From: JALZEG01 sp046263255
Lineage (GTDB): Bacteria > Actinomycetota > CADDZG01 > WHSQ01
Direction of reading: 5' to 3'
DNA length: 64,000 nt
NCBI GenBank assembly: GCA_046263255.1
Contig: JBHELD010000026.1
Coordinates: 27,316 to 91,315, forward strand
The position numbers and the translations under genes were made by a program. This document shows, one piece after another, positions 8,420 to 16,811 of this stretch (its first letter is position 1; every line of letters starts with the position of its first letter). The notes beneath the pieces were generated by a model. The model saw only the letters and a program-made list of their open reading frames with translations. It was not told the DNA's origin and made no database searches.

Positions 8420-10249
8420 ATGCAGGTCATCGGGACCGCCGGCCACGTCGACCACGGGAAGTCGACGCTGGTCCGGCGCCTCACCGGGATCGACCCCGAC
8501 CGGTTCGCGGAGGAGAAGCGGCGGGGGCTCACGATCGACCTCGGCTTCGCGTGGCTTCCCCTTCCTTCCGGCCGCGAGGTGGGGGTCGTCGACGTCCCGG
8601 GCCACGAGCGGTTCGTGAGGAACATGCTCGCCGGAGCAGGAGGGATCACCGTCTGCCTGTTCGTCGTCGCCGCGAACGAGGGCTGGATGCCGCAGTCGGC
8701 GGAGCACCTCGCGATCCTCGACGTCCTCGGCATCTCCTCCGGCGTCGTCGCGCTCACGAAGGCCGACACGGTGGATCCGGAGACGGTGGCGCTCGCGCGG
8801 GAGGAGATCCGGGACAGGCTCGGCGTCACCACGCTCGCCGGCGCCGCGGTCGTCCCGTGCTCGGCGACCACCGGCGAGGGGCTCGACGAGCTGCTGGCGG
8901 CGATCGCCGCCGCCGTCGCGCGTTCACCCGTGCCGCCGGACCTCGGATCGCCGCGGCTGTGGGTGGACCGCGTCTTCACGATCGCCGGTGCGGGGACGGT
9001 CGTGACGGGGACGCTGGCGCGAGGAAGCTTCGCTGCGGGCGACGACGTGGACGTCGCGCCGGAAGGCCGCAGGGCGCGCATCCGCGCGATCCAGAGCCAC
9101 AAGAGGGAGGTCGCCCGGATCGGGCCCGGGAACCGCGTCGCTCTCAACCTCGCCGCGCTCGACCGGCGCGGCGCGGAGCGCGGCGACGCGGTCGTGAGGC
9201 CCGGCCGCTGGCGCGCGACGCGCCGCGCCGACGTCCGCTTGCGCGTCCTCCCGCAGGCCGTCACCGGGAACGACGTCGCGCTGACGGAGAAGGGCGCGCA
9301 CCTTCTCTACGCGGGCTCCGCCGAGGTCCCCGTGCGGCTCAAGCTGTTCGGGACGTCGAAGCTCGCTCCCGGCGAGGAGGGGTTCGCGCAGCTGCTGCTC
9401 GCGTCGCCGTTGCCCTTGTTCCCGCGCGACCGGTTCGTGATTCGCGACGCGGGGCGGGTCGTCACGCTGGGCGGGGGCGAGGTGCTCGATCCGCTCGCGA
9501 CCGGCGCCCGCCGGTCCGACCGGGACCGCCTCGGGCTCCTGACGGGGCTGTCGGCGGCCGACCCCGCGGGCGCCTTGACGACTCTCGTCCGCGCGACGGG
9601 AGGTATCGACGCGACCGAGGCCGCGTTCCGCAGCGGCGCCGCCGAGCCGGCGGCCGGTGTCGTCTCGCTCGGAGGGTGGCTCGTGACGCCGGAGCGGAGA
9701 GACGAGCTCGCGGATGCGGTCACGGCGGCACTTGGCGACTACCACGCGCGGCACCCGCTGGAGCGCGGGATGCCGCGGGAGCTCCTGAAGCGGGCCGTCC
9801 CGCTGGAGCCGCGGGCGTTCGACGCGCTGGTAGACGGGATCGACGGCGTCGTTCAGGAAGGCGCGCTGGTGCGTCTTGCCGCCCACGGCGTCGCGCTGAA
9901 GCCGGCCGAGCGGGAGGCGCGCGACCGCGTGGTCGAGCGGATCGAAGCCGCGGGCTTCGCGCCGCCGCTCGCGGCGGAGCTGGGCGTGGACCGGGCGTTG
10001 CTGCGTGCCCTCGCGGAGGCAGGGGAGCTGGTCGCCGTCGGGGACTTCTACCTGACGCGGTCGCAGGCGGAGACCGCGCGCGACAAGGTGACCGCGGAGA
10101 TCGCGGAGTCGGGGGGCCTCACGGTGGCGCAGATCCGCGACCTGCTCGGGACGACGCGGAAGTACGCGGTGCCGTTGTGCGAGTGGCTGGACGCGACGGG
10201 CGTGACGCGGCGACGAGGCGACCTGAGGGTCCTGGGCCCCCGCGTCTGA
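8420..10249 (+). CDS. selB: Selenocysteine-specific elongation factor
   Basis: SelB delivers Sec-tRNA to UGA codons that carry a SECIS hairpin. The 609 residues match the family. The GTPase domain has GHVDHGKST (G1, residues 6-14), DVPGHERFVRNML (G3) and LTKAD (G4). EF-Tu-like beta-barrels come next, then C-terminal winged-helix repeats for mRNA binding, seen as LAAELGVDRALLRALAEAGELV and VAQIRDLLGTTRKYAVPLCEWLD. The ATG at 8420 is preceded by a GGGGGA site. It is transcribed alone, between the divergent small-protein/HAD genes and the interrupted ligase gene. Confidence 0.96.
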   Translation: MQVIGTAGHVDHGKSTLVRRLTGIDPDRFAEEKRRGLTIDLGFAWLPLPSGREVGVVDVPGHERFVRNMLAGAGGITVCLFVVAANEGWMPQSAEHLAILDVLGISSGVVALTKADTVDPETVALAREEIRDRLGVTTLAGAAVVPCSATTGEGLDELLAAIAAAVARSPVPPDLGSPRLWVDRVFTIAGAGTVVTGTLARGSFAAGDDVDVAPEGRRARIRAIQSHKREVARIGPGNRVALNLAALDRRGAERGDAVVRPGRWRATRRADVRLRVLPQAVTGNDVALTEKGAHLLYAGSAEVPVRLKLFGTSKLAPGEEGFAQLLLASPLPLFPRDRFVIRDAGRVVTLGGGEVLDPLATGARRSDRDRLGLLTGLSAADPAGALTTLVRATGGIDATEAAFRSGAAEPAAGVVSLGGWLVTPERRDELADAVTAALGDYHARHPLERGMPRELLKRAVPLEPRAFDALVDGIDGVVQEGALVRLAAHGVALKPAEREARDRVVERIEAAGFAPPLAAELGVDRALLRALAEAGELVAVGDFYLTRSQAETARDKVTAEIAESGGLTVAQIRDLLGTTRKYAVPLCEWLDATGVTRRRGDLRVLGPRV

Positions 10250-10357
10250 CGAGGGTTCCGCCCCGTCGACGACGGTGCCGTGGGCCGCGTCGTCGCCCGG
10301 CACGCGTCACGCGCGGGTCCGCATCCCCCGTGGACCGGCGCCCTGGGGCCCCCGCTC

Positions 10358-11542
10358 CTACTCTCCCGGCAGGGGGTCGCCGTGCACGACCGTGCCGCCG
10401 ACCAGGTCCGCGTCGGGCAGGGCCTGCGGCTTCCCGGACACCATCTCCTCCACCAGCGAGTCGATCACCTGCGACATGTCGCGGCTCTTCGCGTAGACCT
10501 CGCGCTGGCGCGTCGCCGACGTCCCGCGCTCGAGGATCTCGTTGACGCGGCACAGGTCCTCGTAGCAGCCGAGCTTCTCCGCCGTCGGCTCCAGCATCTC
10601 GATCGTGTCGCCGATCGACCGCCGGAGCGACAGCAGGTTGCCGTCCTCGTCGCGGATGATCTCGGCGTCGAGGCCGTAGCGCGCCGCCCGCCACTTGTTC
10701 TCGCGCACGGTCCACGCCTTGTGCTGGGGAAGCGGGAGACCCGCGTTGTAGCGTTCGCCCAGCCAGACGACGAGCGACTGCGACAACGCGACCATCGAGC
10801 AGAGCTCGTCCATCGTCGGGATGCCGTCGCAGATGCGGAGCTCGAGCGTCCCGAAGCCTGGGTGCGGACGGATGTCCCACCACACCTCCCGGATGCTGCG
10901 GATCGTGCCGGCGCCGACGAGCGTGCGCATGAACCGCTGGAACTGCCCCCAGTTCTCCATGAAGTAGGGGAGCCCCGCCGTGGGGAGCGACTCGAAGATC
11001 TTCGAGCGGATCGACGCGAGGCCGGTGTCACGGCCCTGCCAGAACGGGCTCGACGAGGACAGCGCGAGGAAGTGGGGGATGTAGGTGGCGAGGCTGTTCG
11101 AGATCGAGATCGCCTCTTCGCCCGAGCCGACGCCGACGTGGGTGTGGATGCCAAAGATCAGGAGCCGCCGCGCGGTCTACTGGCAGTCCTCGATCAGACG
11201 GTGGTAGCGGGGGTCGGGCGAGACCGTCTGGTCGGCCCACGACGAAAACGGGTGCGTTCCCGTGCACATAATCCGGTATCCCTGGCCGTCGGCGACCTCG
11301 ATGAGCCGCTCGAGCTTGTCGCCGAGGTCGCGGCGGACGGCGCCGACCGTGGGACACACGTCGGTGATGACCTCGACGCAGCATTCGAGCAGCTCGTGCT
11401 TGTAGCCGGGGGCGTCGCCGAGCTGAGCCAGGATCTTCGTGGCGGCCGTGTCGGTCGCGAGCGCCCCGGCGGCGTCGACGACCTGGACCTCGATCTCCGC
11501 CCCGAGCGTGGGATTGTCGCTGCCGTTGAAGATGATGTTCAC
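10358..11542 (-). pseudogene. YbdK-type carboxylate-amine (glutamate-cysteine) ligase interrupted by one in-frame TAG
   Basis: The frame from ATG 11542 to TAG 10358 spans 395 codons, the length of GCS2/YbdK ligases. It is intact except for a TAG at 11177-11179. Upstream of it lie LGAEIEVQVVD, the ECCVEVITDVCPTV region and MCTGTHPFSSWADQ. Downstream, in the same frame, come RRLLIFGIHTHVGVGSGEEA, YFMENWGQFQRFMRTL, PHPGFGTLELRICDGIPT and a normal C-terminus. Family members usually have Trp (QWPARR) where the TAG stands, so TGG to TAG is the simplest event. It is a recent nonsense mutation, a sequencing error or a suppressed codon. The enzyme forms gamma-glutamyl amides with ATP; the physiological substrate is uncertain. 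Confidence 0.8.
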
Positions 11543-11655
11543 CGGTACAGCCCCCCTTGCCGTCTACTTCGCCCCGAGATGCTATGCCCCGCGGTCAAAA
11601 CCGCCTCGCGTGAGGCTTTCCCCGTCCCTGCTCAAAACGAACCAAGCGCTCGGCT

Positions 11656-12888
11656 CTAGCGGATGAGGCGGCGGTGCGGGCGGGCGGCGGTGGGGTCCGG
11701 AGGATGTTGCTCGCGCCTCTCCCTTCTCCTGACCGAGGAGCGCCCGAGCGCGTACACCGCCGCGAGCGAGGCTGCGGTCACGCCGGCGCCGGCCACCCCG
11801 GCGCCGCCGGGGATCGGAACGATCAGCGGGACCAGCGCGCCGGCGACCCACGTCAGCTGGAGGATCGACTCGAACCGCGCGAAGGCCCAGCCGCGCCCTC
11901 CTTCCGGCGTGACCCGCTGGACGATCGCGTCGAACGCCAGCTTCGCGGTCCCCGAGGTCACCCCTATGAAGAAGACGAGGGTCGCGGCCGCAGAGAGGGA
12001 GAACCAGCGTCCGACGGCGATCCCCGCGCCGGCCGCGACCAGCAGCGCCGCGACGATGATCGGCTCCTCGCTCATGCGGCGGCGCAGCGCCGGCGCGACG
12101 ACGGCCGCGACGAGGCCGCCGACCGCGGCCGCTGCGATGAGCAAGCCGAGCCCGATCGACCCCGCGTCCTCGCGCCGCAGCGCGAACGCAAGGTGGAACA
12201 CGAGGAAGCCGACGAGAAACCTCATCCCGGCGGACGCAACCGTCGCCTGACGCACCTCCACCGAACGTGCGAGCGCTCGCGCGCTCATCGTCTCGAGCGT
12301 CTCGCGGCGGCCCTTCGGCGCCGGAAGCCGGAACGCCGGCAGCACGCCCAGCGCGTAGACGATCGCGGCGAGGACGAGGACGGTCGCGTTGCCGATGAAG
12401 TGGACGACGAGCAACCCGGGGCCCACGGCGACCATCCCCGCGACCGCGGATAAGCGCGTGAGCGACGCGTTGGCCGCGACGAGCGACTCCTCCTCGGGCA
12501 CGAGGTGGGGGAGAACTGCGCCGCGGACGACGGTCGCGCCGCGCGACAGCAGCAGGATCCCGAACGCGAGGGGGAAGAGGTACAGGGAGTCGAGGCGCGT
12601 CGCCATCGTCCATGCCAGCACGCCACGGCCGAGCGCCGCCGCCAGGAGCCCCCACCGGAGGGCGGCGCGGTGCACGTCGAGCACGCGGGACAGGAGCGGC
12701 GCGATGACCGCGAAGGGCGCGACCGTCAGGGCGAGGTACAGCGCGACGCGACCCCGGGCGGTGGCCTCGGGGACGGAGAAGAACAAGGTGCCGGCCAGAG
12801 CGAGGGCCACGATGGCATCGCCGGCGGCGCCCGACCCCTGGAAGAGGATCAGGTCCCGCAGGGGGCGGTACGTCCGCGGCGGCTGCAC
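11656..12888 (-). CDS. MFS transporter (12-helix type)
   Basis: About 410 residues with roughly twelve hydrophobic segments and a charged central loop (ETMSARALARSVEVRQ), the plan of a major-facilitator permease. The first helix follows PRTYRPLRDLILFQGSGAAGDAIVALALAG. I chose GTG 12888 because the longer ORF (ATG 12987) would add an Arg-rich segment across an inverted repeat; a TTG at 12897 is also possible. The C-terminal tail is strongly basic. Substrate unknown; the sequence resembles drug or unknown-solute exporters more than sugar carriers. It stands alone, with divergent cocE about 280 bp away. Confidence 0.75.
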   Translation of the reverse strand: MQPPRTYRPLRDLILFQGSGAAGDAIVALALAGTLFFSVPEATARGRVALYLALTVAPFAVIAPLLSRVLDVHRAALRWGLLAAALGRGVLAWTMATRLDSLYLFPLAFGILLLSRGATVVRGAVLPHLVPEEESLVAANASLTRLSAVAGMVAVGPGLLVVHFIGNATVLVLAAIVYALGVLPAFRLPAPKGRRETLETMSARALARSVEVRQATVASAGMRFLVGFLVFHLAFALRREDAGSIGLGLLIAAAAVGGLVAAVVAPALRRRMSEEPIIVAALLVAAGAGIAVGRWFSLSAAATLVFFIGVTSGTAKLAFDAIVQRVTPEGGRGWAFARFESILQLTWVAGALVPLIVPIPGGAGVAGAGVTAASLAAVYALGRSSVRRRERREQHPPDPTAARPHRRLIR

Positions 12889-12946
12889 GTACTGCAAGGT
12901 ACAGACGACGGGACCCGAACGTGCGCTCTCGCGCCGGAGCCGTCTT

Positions 12947-12969
12947 TTTCTCCCGGGAGGCGGGAGAAA
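12947..12969. repeat. Nine-bp palindrome preceded by a T run
   Basis: TTTCTCCCG (12947-12955) and CGGGAGAAA (12961-12969) form a perfect 9-bp stem around GGAGG. It lies between the divergent MFS and cocE genes, so it is not an obvious terminator. A longer, similar palindrome exists at 45483-45517. Confidence 0.6.
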
Positions 12970-13169
12970 TCGGCGGCTTGTGGGCAAAAAGGGGGCAGGG
13001 CCTGCGGTTTCGTAGCGCGAACGGGCCGCCGCGACCGCAGGAACGCCCCGGCGGGAGGCGAACTTTCATTGCACGGGACGCCGGGGAAGCACCCGCAGGG
13101 GACCCGGCGTTCGGAACGAAGACCTGAAAAGCGCCATTTCGCACAGCACGATCGGGAGGGACGGACGGG

Positions 13170-15029
13170 ATGCGAGCTCGGTACGCAGTCGTGATCGCAC
13201 TGGCAGCCGCCATGGTCGGCGGCCTCCTCAGCGGTCCCGGCGTCGCCGCGGCACCCGCTTACGGAGAGACCACGGTCGAGCACATCATCCCGACGCGCGT
13301 CGGCAAGCTCTACGCCGAGATCGTGCACCCGACGCTGGACGGCAAGATCGTCAAGGCCCCCACGATCCTCACGATCTCCCCCTACTCGTCGCTCGGTCGC
13401 AACGGCGACTCCGAGCGCTGGGTCCCGCGGGGCTATGCCCGGGCATGGGTCGACGTCGTCGGCACGGGCAACTCCGGGGGCTGCTACGACTACGGCGCCG
13501 ACCGCGAGCGCAAGAGCGGCTACGACGTCGTCGAGTGGATCGCGAAGCAGAAGTGGTCTACCGGCAAGATCGGCATGATCGGCGGCTCCTACGACGGGAC
13601 GACCGCCACGGCGACCGCCACGATGAACCCGCCGCACCTCACGACGATCGTGCCCGAGGCGGCGATCTCGCGCTGGTACAGCTACGCGTACTCCGGGGGC
13701 ATCCGCTACGCCTTCAACAACGAGAAGCTCGGCAACGAGGGGCCGGCGAACGGCGTCGTCGTCGACGAGCAGGGGTTCGACACGCCGATCGCGTTCGACT
13801 TCGGGTTCGCCGCGCCGCCGCCCCTCGACCCCCAGAACCCGGACTACGTCGAGCGAGTGCAGTCCGACGTCGAGCCGTGCGACGAGCTGGCGCACGTGCA
13901 GGGGGCGTACGACAACGACACACCGACGTACGACAAGTTCTGGCGCGACCGTGACTACGTGAAGGACGCGCACAAGATCGACATCCCCGTGCTCGTCAGC
14001 CACAACTGGGGCGACTGGAACGTCAAGCAGGAGGAGGCGTGGAACCTCTACCGTGCGCTGACGAGCTCGCCGAAGAAGGTGCTCTACATGGGCACGCGCT
14101 GGGAGAACCACGGCATCCCCGGGGGCGACTACGAAAAGCACGTCGACATGTGGATGGATCACTACCTGAAGGGTGCCGACAACGGGATCGACAAGCTGCC
14201 GGGCGTCGTCAGCCAAACCTCCGACTACGAGCGGCCGCTGGGCTTCAAGAAGGGCATGCCGAAGACGAAGCCGGTCGAGCTGATCGCGCAGGAGGCGTTC
14301 CTCGGCAGCAACTACGCCTGGTCGCTGCTCCCGACGGACCCGATCTTCTTCCCGGGCACGGCCCCCACGACGTCACGGTTCCCCTCGGCCGGCATCAACA
14401 GCGAGAGCCACGCGAACCACCACGCCCGCAGCAACCACGACTGGTTCTGGTTCGAGAGCCCCGTGCTGAAGAAGGACACGCGCATCTTCGGCGAGGTCAA
14501 GCTGCGGATCTGGTCGACCGTCCACCGCCGCTACATCACCGTGACGCCCAGCGTCGTCGACATCGACCCCGAGACGCACGTCGCCGTCGGCAGCAACCAC
14601 GTCGCGAGCTGCAAGCCCGAAGCCGTCGTCGGCGACCAGAACGAGTGCACGGAGGCCCTGGTGTCGGTGACCCGCGGGTTCCTCGACAGCCGCTACCGCA
14701 AGGGCCTCGACAAGGAGGTCGACCTCGAGCCCGGCAAGTCCACGCCGATGACGATCGTGATGAAGCCGCAGGACTACACGTTCCGTGCGGGACACCAGAT
14801 CGGCCTCCAGGTCGCCACCGAGATCGTCGAGTGGCACCTGCCGAAGCCGATCTCGGACTGCCCCGGCTTCGATCCCACGGCGCTCGACCCGAGCAAGCCC
14901 GAGGCCCCCGCCTGCGCCTACTTCCAGATCGACTGGACGAAGTCGCAGACGAGGCTGATCCTGCCGGTCGTGAACGCCCCGAAGGACCCCTCCGACCTGT
15001 TCGACCTCATGGCAGGACACGACCACTAG
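13170..15029 (+). CDS. Secreted CocE/NonD-family (S15) alpha/beta hydrolase
   Basis: The 619-residue protein has a signal peptide (cleavage near 28, GVAAAPA). The catalytic domain is of the X-Pro dipeptidyl-peptidase/CocE type: GTGNSGGCYD (oxyanion region), nucleophile Ser140 in MIGGSYDGTTA, likely Asp282 in HNWGDWNVK and His314 in WENHGIPGG. The C-terminal half (from about 430) is the jelly-roll domain of this family. It is probably an extracellular acyl- or peptide-hydrolase; the substrate is unknown. The ribosome binding site is GGGAGGG. The leader between 13030 and 13169 contains an 8-bp ACGCCGGG/CCCGGCGT hairpin of unknown meaning. Confidence 0.85.
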   Translation: MRARYAVVIALAAAMVGGLLSGPGVAAAPAYGETTVEHIIPTRVGKLYAEIVHPTLDGKIVKAPTILTISPYSSLGRNGDSERWVPRGYARAWVDVVGTGNSGGCYDYGADRERKSGYDVVEWIAKQKWSTGKIGMIGGSYDGTTATATATMNPPHLTTIVPEAAISRWYSYAYSGGIRYAFNNEKLGNEGPANGVVVDEQGFDTPIAFDFGFAAPPPLDPQNPDYVERVQSDVEPCDELAHVQGAYDNDTPTYDKFWRDRDYVKDAHKIDIPVLVSHNWGDWNVKQEEAWNLYRALTSSPKKVLYMGTRWENHGIPGGDYEKHVDMWMDHYLKGADNGIDKLPGVVSQTSDYERPLGFKKGMPKTKPVELIAQEAFLGSNYAWSLLPTDPIFFPGTAPTTSRFPSAGINSESHANHHARSNHDWFWFESPVLKKDTRIFGEVKLRIWSTVHRRYITVTPSVVDIDPETHVAVGSNHVASCKPEAVVGDQNECTEALVSVTRGFLDSRYRKGLDKEVDLEPGKSTPMTIVMKPQDYTFRAGHQIGLQVATEIVEWHLPKPISDCPGFDPTALDPSKPEAPACAYFQIDWTKSQTRLILPVVNAPKDPSDLFDLMAGHDH

Positions 15030-15099
15030 TCGACGAACCTCCCCCAGCAGGACCATGTTGTCCGTTGCCACCGGCCAGCAAAGTGGGTAGATAGGACAT

Positions 15100-15606
15100 A
15101 TGCGCCGCCTCACGAGCCTCATAGCAACGCTCGGCCTCGTCACGGGGCTGCTCGCGGCCGCGCCCGCGGCCGGCGCTCGGGCTGCGTGCTCCTCGGCCTC
15201 CAACCTCGAGTTCGTCTACCTCACGACGTTCAAGCTCGACGTCGAGCTTCCGCACGGGCCGTTCAAGCCGGGCCAGACCGTCCACTTCCCGACCACGGTC
15301 ACGCGGCCCGCCGACGAGGACCCTGCGGGCCAGGGGATCCCGATGCCGCGGCCCTACGTCGAGCCCGCCCCGGAGGTCCCCGTGGTCATCGTCGCCTTCG
15401 CCAAGGACGTCCTGATGATCGACTTCAAGATCACGGACGAGAAGGGCAAGGTCGACCTCGCCCTCAAGCTCCCGAAGTACACCCCCGCGGGGCCTGTGTC
15501 CGCCCGGATCTACGCGCAGAAGCTCCTTCAGGACACGAACTGCGTGGTGATCTACGAGATCGGCGAGATGATGATGGGCCGCGCGTTCGACGTGAAGCGC
15601 GGCTAA
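15100..15606 (+). CDS. Small secreted protein, paralog of the 37745 gene product
   Basis: The 168-residue product has a signal peptide (residues 1-28, ending GARA), a Cys right after it, and one predicted beta-sandwich domain. Its middle (KPGQTVHFPTTVTRPADEDPAG...) aligns with the 37745-38239 protein (RETVKVEVTVLRPARKDPFG). Both share a later pattern of acidic turn, 'G.. L.L.L', 'A.GP' and a single Cys followed by an acidic stretch. The shared core resembles an MG2/carboxypeptidase-regulatory-like secreted beta domain, but I cannot name a family. It sits 70 bp behind cocE on the same strand. Confidence 0.65.
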   Translation: MRRLTSLIATLGLVTGLLAAAPAAGARAACSSASNLEFVYLTTFKLDVELPHGPFKPGQTVHFPTTVTRPADEDPAGQGIPMPRPYVEPAPEVPVVIVAFAKDVLMIDFKITDEKGKVDLALKLPKYTPAGPVSARIYAQKLLQDTNCVVIYEIGEMMMGRAFDVKRG

Positions 15607-15613
15607 CCGCTAC

Positions 15614-15628
15614 TGACAACCATTTTCA
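15614..15628 (+). promoter_or_regulatory. Zur/Fur-like operator before the ZIP-zur operon
   Basis: TGACAAC-C-ATTTTCA is a 7-1-7 imperfect inverted repeat; five of seven arm positions match. It resembles actinobacterial Zur boxes of the TGAAAAT-type. It lies 63 bp before the ZIP start, inside an AT-richer stretch of an otherwise GC-rich intergenic region. The downstream Fur-family gene is the natural regulator. Confidence 0.6.
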
Positions 15629-15690
15629 TGTAAGCTCCGGGGCGTGAGCCCCGACCCCTCGCTCCTCCCGAACCACGCCGCGGCCGCGTC

Positions 15691-16431
15691 GTGAGCGCCT
15701 GGGCTCTGTCGCTCGGCTCGGTCCTCGTCGTGACGGCGATGTCGCTGGTCGGCGTCGTGGGGCTCCAGCTGCGTGCGGCGGCGTTGCAGAAGGCCCTCGT
15801 CTTCCTCGTGCCGTTCGCCGCGGGAGCGCTCCTGGGCGACTCGTTCTTCCACATCATCCCGGAGCTCGTCGAGATCGACGGCGCGTTCGAGCTCTCGTCG
15901 TCGCTCGCGCTCGTCGGGGGCCTCGTGATCTTCTTCATGCTCGAGAAGGTTCTCCACTGGCATCACGCCCACTACCCTGCCGACGACGTCATCCACCCGG
16001 TCGCGATGTCGAACCTCGTCGGGGACGGCCTCCACAACCTGATAGACGGGTCGCTGATCGGCGCGAGCTACCTGGTGTCGACCGAGGTCGGCGTCGCGAC
16101 CACGATCGCCGTCGTGCTCCACGAGATCCCGCAGGAGCTGGGAGACTTCGGCATCCTCGTCCATTCGGGCGTCGCTCCGCGGCGCGCCCTGAAGCTCAAC
16201 CTCCTGACGGGGTCGACCGCCGTCGTCGGCGCCCTCTTCGCCCTCGTCTCGGGAAAAGCGCTTTCGGGGAACCTCCTGCTCCCGATCGCCGCCGGCGCGT
16301 TCATCTACATCGCGAGCACGGACCTGCTCCCCGAGCTGCACAAGGAGCCGGAACCGGGAAAGTCGCTGCTGCAGGTCGGCGCGCTGGTGCTGGGTCTGCT
16401 GGTGATGATCGCCCTCCTGGCGCTCGAGTGA
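15691..16431 (+). CDS. ZIP-family divalent metal (zinc) transporter
   Basis: The 246-residue protein has about eight membrane helices. The ZIP signature helices are clear: NLVGDGLHNLIDGSLIGASYL (HN...D of helix IV) and VVLHEIPQELGDFGILVHSG (HEIPxE of helix V), which bind the metal ions. A His-rich loop (HWHHAHYP) precedes them, the usual position in ZIP proteins. Start GTG 15691. Its stop overlaps the start of a Fur/Zur gene, and a Zur-like box lies upstream. Zinc uptake under Zur control is the most likely role. Confidence 0.9.
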   Translation: MSAWALSLGSVLVVTAMSLVGVVGLQLRAAALQKALVFLVPFAAGALLGDSFFHIIPELVEIDGAFELSSSLALVGGLVIFFMLEKVLHWHHAHYPADDVIHPVAMSNLVGDGLHNLIDGSLIGASYLVSTEVGVATTIAVVLHEIPQELGDFGILVHSGVAPRRALKLNLLTGSTAVVGALFALVSGKALSGNLLLPIAAGAFIYIASTDLLPELHKEPEPGKSLLQVGALVLGLLVMIALLALE

Positions 16432-16811
16432 TGCGGTCGACCCGGCAGCGGACCGCGATCCGCGAGGCCCTCGACCGCGCCGGCGCGTTCCGCACGGCGC
16501 AGCGCCTCCACGACGAGCTGAAGGCGGAAGGGAAGAACGTCGGCCTCACGACCGTCTACCGAACGCTCCAGAGCCTGGCCGACGCGGGCGACGTCGACGT
16601 GCTTCGGATCGCCGGCGGCGAAGCGATCTACCGCCGCTGCGCGCGCGCCGGGCACCACCACCACCTCGTCTGCCGTGCGTGCGGCACGTCGGTGGAGGTG
16701 TCGAGCGACGAGGTCGAACGCTGGGCCGCAGAGACGGCGCGCCGCCACGGCTTCACCGCGGTGGAGCACACGGCGGAGCTGTACGGCCTGTGCGGCTCCT
16801 GCGCTAGCTAG
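16431..16811 (+). CDS. zur: Fur-family regulator, probably Zur
   Basis: The 126-residue protein has an N-terminal winged helix (STRQRTAIREALDRAGAFRTAQRLH, then GLTTVYRTLQSLADAGDV). The C-terminal dimerisation domain has HHHHLVCRACG (metal-binding His cluster and first CxxC) and LCGSC (second CxxC). The start is ATG 16431, overlapping the ZIP stop (TGATG); GTG 16428 is an alternative. Operon partnership with a ZIP importer favours Zur over Fur or PerR. It should repress its own operon through the 15614 box when zinc is sufficient. Confidence 0.85.
   Translation: MRSTRQRTAIREALDRAGAFRTAQRLHDELKAEGKNVGLTTVYRTLQSLADAGDVDVLRIAGGEAIYRRCARAGHHHHLVCRACGTSVEVSSDEVERWAAETARRHGFTAVEHTAELYGLCGSCAS

Noticed and set aside
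10250..10357. Possible tRNA-Sec (selC) just after selB, because the gap is tRNA-sized
   Set aside because: No T-arm consensus, no UCA anticodon loop and no long acceptor stem are present on either strand.
11177..11179. The TAG as an alternative selenocysteine codon
   Set aside because: The position is Trp in relatives, no Cys chemistry is expected, and no UAG-reading Sec tRNA or SECIS hairpin is visible.
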